Shown here: positions 8,401-10,300 of the stretch, one piece after another
Layout of the letters: each line of letters begins with the position of its first letter
How positions within the stretch are numbered: the stretch's first letter is position 1
From: UBA8437 sp003445035
GTDB taxonomy: Bacteria > Planctomycetota > Planctomycetia > Planctomycetales > Planctomycetaceae
Length of the DNA stretch: 10,300 nucleotides
Assembly (NCBI GenBank): GCA_937901285.1
Contig: CALCHI010000236.1
Span: 1 to 10,300 of the forward strand
Direction: 5' to 3'
Notes under the pieces: generated by a model
What the model was told of the DNA's origin: nothing
What the model saw: only the letters and a program-made list of their open reading frames with translations
The model's database searches: none
Position numbers and translations under genes: made by a program

Positions 8401-8865
8401 GCGCCGCTCGGTGAGCACCAGTTCCCAGGACTGTTCGGCCGCCTTGTTCGCCGTGGGGGGATGATCACGAGGATCCGGAGCCCCCTGTTCGATCCATTTT
8501 CGGAAGTCGGCGATGATGCTCCTCGGAAGTTTCTTCTCCGGAGGCATCTTCAGCGTCCGATGCTCGAGGGCATCGATCAACAGGCTCTTGTTCACTCGCC
8601 CGGGAACCACCGCCGGCCCGGTTTCGCCACCGGCACGAATCGCCGCACGGCTGTCCACCCGCAACTCACCCTTGACCTCGGTTGCCGCTGCCGAGTGGCA
8701 CGAGTAGCACTCGCGGACCAGGACGGGCCGAATCCGGCGTTCGAAGAATTCCTCGCCCTTCTGATCAGCGGCCGACAGGCCGCCGGTGGCGGTGAGCAAC
8801 AGGCAGAAAGCCCCTCGAAACAGGACGGCACATCGCACAGGTCGGTCATCCCTTGCCGAGGTCAT
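5437..8865 (-). CDS. PSD1-type protein: cytochrome c-like domain, DUF1549, DUF1553
   Basis: An 1142-aa exported multidomain protein of the planctomycete PSD1 type. The signal peptide has basic residues to about 17, a hydrophobic core AFCLLLTATGGL and probable cleavage after LSA (32). A planctomycete cytochrome c-like domain follows, with C53-Y-S-C56-H57 for covalent haem and M107 (LKMPPEKKLP) as likely axial ligand. DUF1549 spans about 178-385: RPVDRFVLAGL at its start, then RLSFVLTGLPP, ARHWMDVVRYTDTYGYEWD, and a second CxxCH, C370-A-R-C373-H374-N-H-K. Residues 400-850 include a charged, probably helical part to about 540, then a beta-rich part (about 560-710) I do not recognise. DUF1553 spans about 856-1115, with NRIWQWVFG and TNVPAQALVLLNDPF. 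The end LLNTKEFIHF is the usual family terminus. The ATG at 8865 has GAGGA about 10 nt upstream. Family assignment is secure; biochemical function is not established. Confidence 0.95.
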   Translation of the reverse strand: MTSARDDRPVRCAVLFRGAFCLLLTATGGLSAADQKGEEFFERRIRPVLVRECYSCHSAAATEVKGELRVDSRAAIRAGGETGPAVVPGRVNKSLLIDALEHRTLKMPPEKKLPRSIIADFRKWIEQGAPDPRDHPPTANKAAEQSWELVLTERRKWWSLQPVGRVSPPEVDGNDWSTRPVDRFVLAGLRQRQLTPAADADALTLLRRLSFVLTGLPPAPELVHSFPQRFARDAERSLAEVVDGLLESPHFGERMARHWMDVVRYTDTYGYEWDNPAKGSWEYRDYLIRAFNGDVGFDQLIREQVAGDLLHRPRIDRSSGLNESLIGPMFYHMGEHRHGDNVRINGVREEMVDNKIDAFSKAFLSMTIACARCHNHKLDAVSQRDYYAMAGMFMTPRWTSRSVEAPGQNRPLIDKLKGLRDRIAEELRKTWTHQGEKFASDIETALVRPPAQTDSQNPRLALWRKALGDSTAKKAKAADVASDFASATGLDGLKRLVSRLALAADDAAAETAWKQASEQWRQAHTQRKKKNRAIFKVLADVGRDGWPENWVVEGDGMRHGRVVDGTPLIALDGKAVVQTLLRRGFHTHSLSPKLPGAVRMPRQQDVPGKYVSLELAGGEWSGSIRMADNAFQTEAVKFFDWQQVRWESFADVAPKNGIQRFSYDLVTSDLNPNFPPRTGVARVGARKLSDKDTGFKKRSWFSVTGVVTHAEPGQPADELTRFSPLFDGLPPKTARAAFRQIGTWLATAVDDWVEGRADGDDVRVLNWLLEHGLLQNTAVTGSGLATLVEHYREAERAVPFARTVNSMDERAVVPVDYPLNIRGSIHDRGPNVPRRFLQVFGGQEIAGRRDGSGSGRLELARFLVDPRHALTARVYVNRIWQWVFGSGLVRTSNDFGRLGDRPSHPELLDYLARELIADGWSSKRMIRRLVSSRSFRQGGRPTEKAMVVDPDNRLLHHAATRRLEAEAIRDSLLAVSGRLDRTLFGRSINPHRHAEDSAKRLFSGPIDGNGRRSIYLKVSIMAPSKFLLSFNFPDPKLPTGRRDVTNVPAQALVLLNDPFVVSLADRWAARLVGEDHSTPEARIEQMFVRALGRSPRKEESGRWVELARGLSDGGTARLMTDRAAWKNVAHTLLNTKEFIHFR

Positions 8866-8887
8866 TGTCGGGACGTCCTCGTCGACA
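8866..8887. repeat. Nested palindrome overlapping the PSD1 ribosome site
   Basis: The perfect 8-bp palindrome GGACGTCC (8871-8878) is flanked by TGTCG (8866-8870) and CGACA (8883-8887), a second, outer inverted pair. It sits immediately upstream of the PSD1 ATG (8865) and includes part of its likely GAGGA ribosome site. It could be an operator or an mRNA fold covering the start. The arms are short and chance is possible. Confidence 0.35.
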
Positions 8888-9058
8888 GTTCAACCGCAGT
8901 GCGTGAGACAGAATCGCAAACAAAACAAGTGCCACCACCCGGTGTCTTCAACAACAAATGGTATCAGGTGCTCCCGCAGAGTGGTTGCTGGATGCGAGAA
9001 GCGTAATGCGATTCACTACACTGCACCTGTACGATTGCCATCAACGAGACACATCTCG

Positions 9059-9063
9059 AGGAG
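9059..9063 (+). promoter_or_regulatory. Shine-Dalgarno AGGAG for the parvulin gene
   Basis: AGGAG ends 9 nt before the ATG at 9073. It is the clearest ribosome-binding site in the window and fixes the start of this small gene, suggesting comparatively efficient translation. Confidence 0.75.
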
Positions 9064-9072
9064 TTCAAAAAC

Positions 9073-9354
9073 ATGGCACTAGCCAGCGCGCGACATATTC
9101 TGGTCGAGGACGAGGCCCTCTGTGAAGACCTGAAGCAGCAGATTACCGACGGAGCCGATTTCGCCGACATTGCCAAGGAACACTCCCAATGCCCATCGGG
9201 GCGAGACGGCGGATCGCTGGGAGAATTCGGACGAGGACAGATGGTCCCCGAGTTTGACCAGGTTGTGTTCACTGGCGAGGTCAACGTGGTGCATGGGCCG
9301 GTCAAAACCCAGTTCGGTTTCCACTTGCTGGAAGTCACCAGCCGAACTGACTGA
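9073..9354 (+). CDS. ppiC: Parvulin-type peptidyl-prolyl cis-trans isomerase, single domain
   Basis: A 93-aa stand-alone parvulin, the same length as E. coli PpiC (Par10), catalysing cis-trans isomerisation of peptidyl-prolyl bonds. The whole protein is the rotamase domain: ARHILVEDE at 6-14 with H8, GADFADIAKEHSQCPSG at 27-43 with C40, GGSLGEFGRGQMVPEFD at 46-62 with M57 and F61, and GPVKTQFGFHLLEV at 75-88 with H84. These include the usual active-site His, Cys, Met and Phe positions. There is no signal peptide or membrane segment, so it should act in the cytoplasm, unlike PrsA or SurA. A strong AGGAG site supports the start. The exported deacetylase gene begins 26 bp downstream and is probably co-transcribed; a functional link between them is not shown. 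Confidence 0.95.
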   Translation: MALASARHILVEDEALCEDLKQQITDGADFADIAKEHSQCPSGRDGGSLGEFGRGQMVPEFDQVVFTGEVNVVHGPVKTQFGFHLLEVTSRTD

Positions 9355-9380
9355 TTTTCGGAGCCAGCGGAGACCCCACC

Positions 9381-10300
9381 GTGACCACCTTCCGCATCTC
9401 GCCATTTCTCCTCGTGCTGACGGCGACCACGTCGGTGGCTGTCACCCTGCTGGGTGCCGCCACCGCCCACGGACAGCGGCACGACCTGTCACATCTCGAC
9501 ACCAACAACCCATACCACGTGGGACTGGACACTCCCAAGCTCACAACCCCCCAATGGGTTGGAGAACCCGGTGTCGAAGCGGTTGTGATCCTGGGCATCG
9601 ACGACATGCGGGATCCTGGGCGTTACGAGGCGTTCCTGCGGCCCGTGCTGCAACGGCTGAAGAAGATCGACGGCCGGGCACCGGTCAGCATCATGACCAA
9701 CTCGGTCCGCCCCGATCATCCACAATTGCAGAGTTGGCTTGGCGAGGGACTCTCGATCGAAGTCCACACCATCGATCACCCCTGCCCTCTTCTGACCGCC
9801 GGCGACCTTCCTCGTGCCAAGTCCACCTACGACCGGTGTGTCGATCTCCTCGGCCGGATCCCCGGAAACCGTCCCGTGGCTTTTCGCATGCCGTGCTGCG
9901 ATTCGCTCAACACGGTCAGCCCTCGTTTCTTCAGTGAGATCTTCAATCGCACCACACCGGCCGGCAATCACCTGAAAATCGACACATCAATCTTCAACGT
10001 CTTCACTTCCGACGACCCGGACATCCCCAGGGAACTTGTCCAGGACTCCGATGGCAGCGAGAGGTTCCTGAAGTACATCCCGCACAACACCGATGGCCCG
10101 TACGACAACTTCGTCAACACGATCCGCAACTACCCCTACCCCTACGTCATCAATCGCACGTGCTGGGAATTCCCCTGCCTGGCTCCCAGTGACTGGGAGA
10201 GCCAGAACATCCAGGGAAACAGCAACCCCAGGCTGCTCGCTGACTGGAAAGCCGCCCTGGACATCACGGTCATCAAGCAGGGCGTGATGTGCCTGGTCTT
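9381..10300 (+). CDS. Exported polysaccharide deacetylase-like protein (N-terminal part, runs off right edge)
   Basis: The first 306 codons of an exported protein with a NodB/CE4-like deacetylase domain, which would use a metal to remove N- or O-acetyl groups from a polysaccharide or cell-wall glycan. The start is GTG at 9381, preceded by CGGAG (9368-9372) at 8 nt; this start gives a complete signal peptide with hydrophobic core 8-28 and probable cleavage near AHG (31). NodB-like motifs appear in order: D74-D75 in ILGIDDMRD, H129-x3-H133 in EVHTIDHPCP (metal triad), and RMPCCD at 169-174 in the position of motif 3. Later motifs are not evident, either because the domain is divergent or because they lie past the edge. 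Residues 180-306 contain Asn/Tyr/Pro-rich sequence such as NYPYPYVINRTCWEFPC. The spacing to the parvulin gene is 26 bp. The class is well supported; substrate and full domain structure are unknown, and the complete protein may be much longer. Confidence 0.82.
   Translation, partial: MTTFRISPFLLVLTATTSVAVTLLGAATAHGQRHDLSHLDTNNPYHVGLDTPKLTTPQWVGEPGVEAVVILGIDDMRDPGRYEAFLRPVLQRLKKIDGRAPVSIMTNSVRPDHPQLQSWLGEGLSIEVHTIDHPCPLLTAGDLPRAKSTYDRCVDLLGRIPGNRPVAFRMPCCDSLNTVSPRFFSEIFNRTTPAGNHLKIDTSIFNVFTSDDPDIPRELVQDSDGSERFLKYIPHNTDGPYDNFVNTIRNYPYPYVINRTCWEFPCLAPSDWESQNIQGNSNPRLLADWKAALDITVIKQGVMCLV

Larger units (their letters stand above)
8866..9072. promoter_or_regulatory. Divergent intergenic region between PSD1 and parvulin gene
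   Basis: A 207-bp non-coding stretch between divergent genes, presumably holding promoters for the PSD1-DUF1501 pair (minus) and the parvulin-deacetylase pair (plus). It is visibly more A-rich than the flanking genes around 8905-8960, as expected for promoter DNA. I could not assign a -35/-10 pair with confidence. A palindrome (GGACGTCC, 8871-8878) lies next to the PSD1 start. No convincing small gene, RNA gene or terminator was seen. Confidence 0.5.

Noticed and set aside
8383..9082. Plus-strand frames reaching from PSD1 into the intergenic region (207 and 98 codons)
   Set aside because: They are mostly antisense to the PSD1 haem domain, have no ribosome site and have non-protein-like composition. 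One also overlaps the parvulin start out of frame.

Overview
The window looks like chromosomal DNA of a high-GC planctomycete (phylum Planctomycetota, probably Planctomycetia). The main evidence is an adjacent, co-oriented pair typical of that phylum: a giant PSD1-type protein (cytochrome-c-like CxxCH plus DUF1549 and DUF1553) followed by a Tat-exported DUF1501 protein. A secreted formylglycine-type sulfatase, a sialate O-acetylesterase-like esterase and an exported NodB-type deacetylase fit the same group. I cannot name the genus.

Layout. Positions 1-1064 (minus) hold the N-terminal 354 codons of a secreted sulfatase that runs off the left edge. A 192-bp divergent intergenic region follows. 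Two plus-strand genes come next: a sugar-phosphate isomerase/epimerase-like TIM barrel (1257-2138) and a secreted SGNH acetylesterase (2209-3909). The esterase converges on a minus-strand pair read from right to left: PSD1 (8865 to 5437), then DUF1501 (about 5351 to 3906). The esterase and DUF1501 stop codons share one CTAG. A 207-bp divergent region (8866-9072) separates PSD1 from a 93-aa parvulin prolyl isomerase (9073-9354). The parvulin is followed after 26 bp by the N-terminal part of an exported polysaccharide deacetylase-like protein (GTG start at 9381), cut by the right edge.

How it may fit together. Five of the seven proteins carry export signals. The enzyme classes (sulfatase, O-acetylesterase, deacetylase, sugar isomerase-like barrel) suit removal of sulfate and acetyl groups from complex, possibly marine, polysaccharides and processing of the released sugars. 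This is inference from gene content: there is no glycoside hydrolase, lyase or transporter in the window. The PSD1/DUF1501 pair is very common in planctomycetes, but I know of no experimentally established function for it.

I see no tRNA, rRNA, CRISPR array, insertion sequence, phage gene or long repeat. No stretch over 300 bp lacks a gene. Several long extra reading frames (up to 531 codons) lie antisense to the real genes and are treated as GC-driven shadows. I found no convincing undescribed system; the least understood part is the PSD1/DUF1501 pair.
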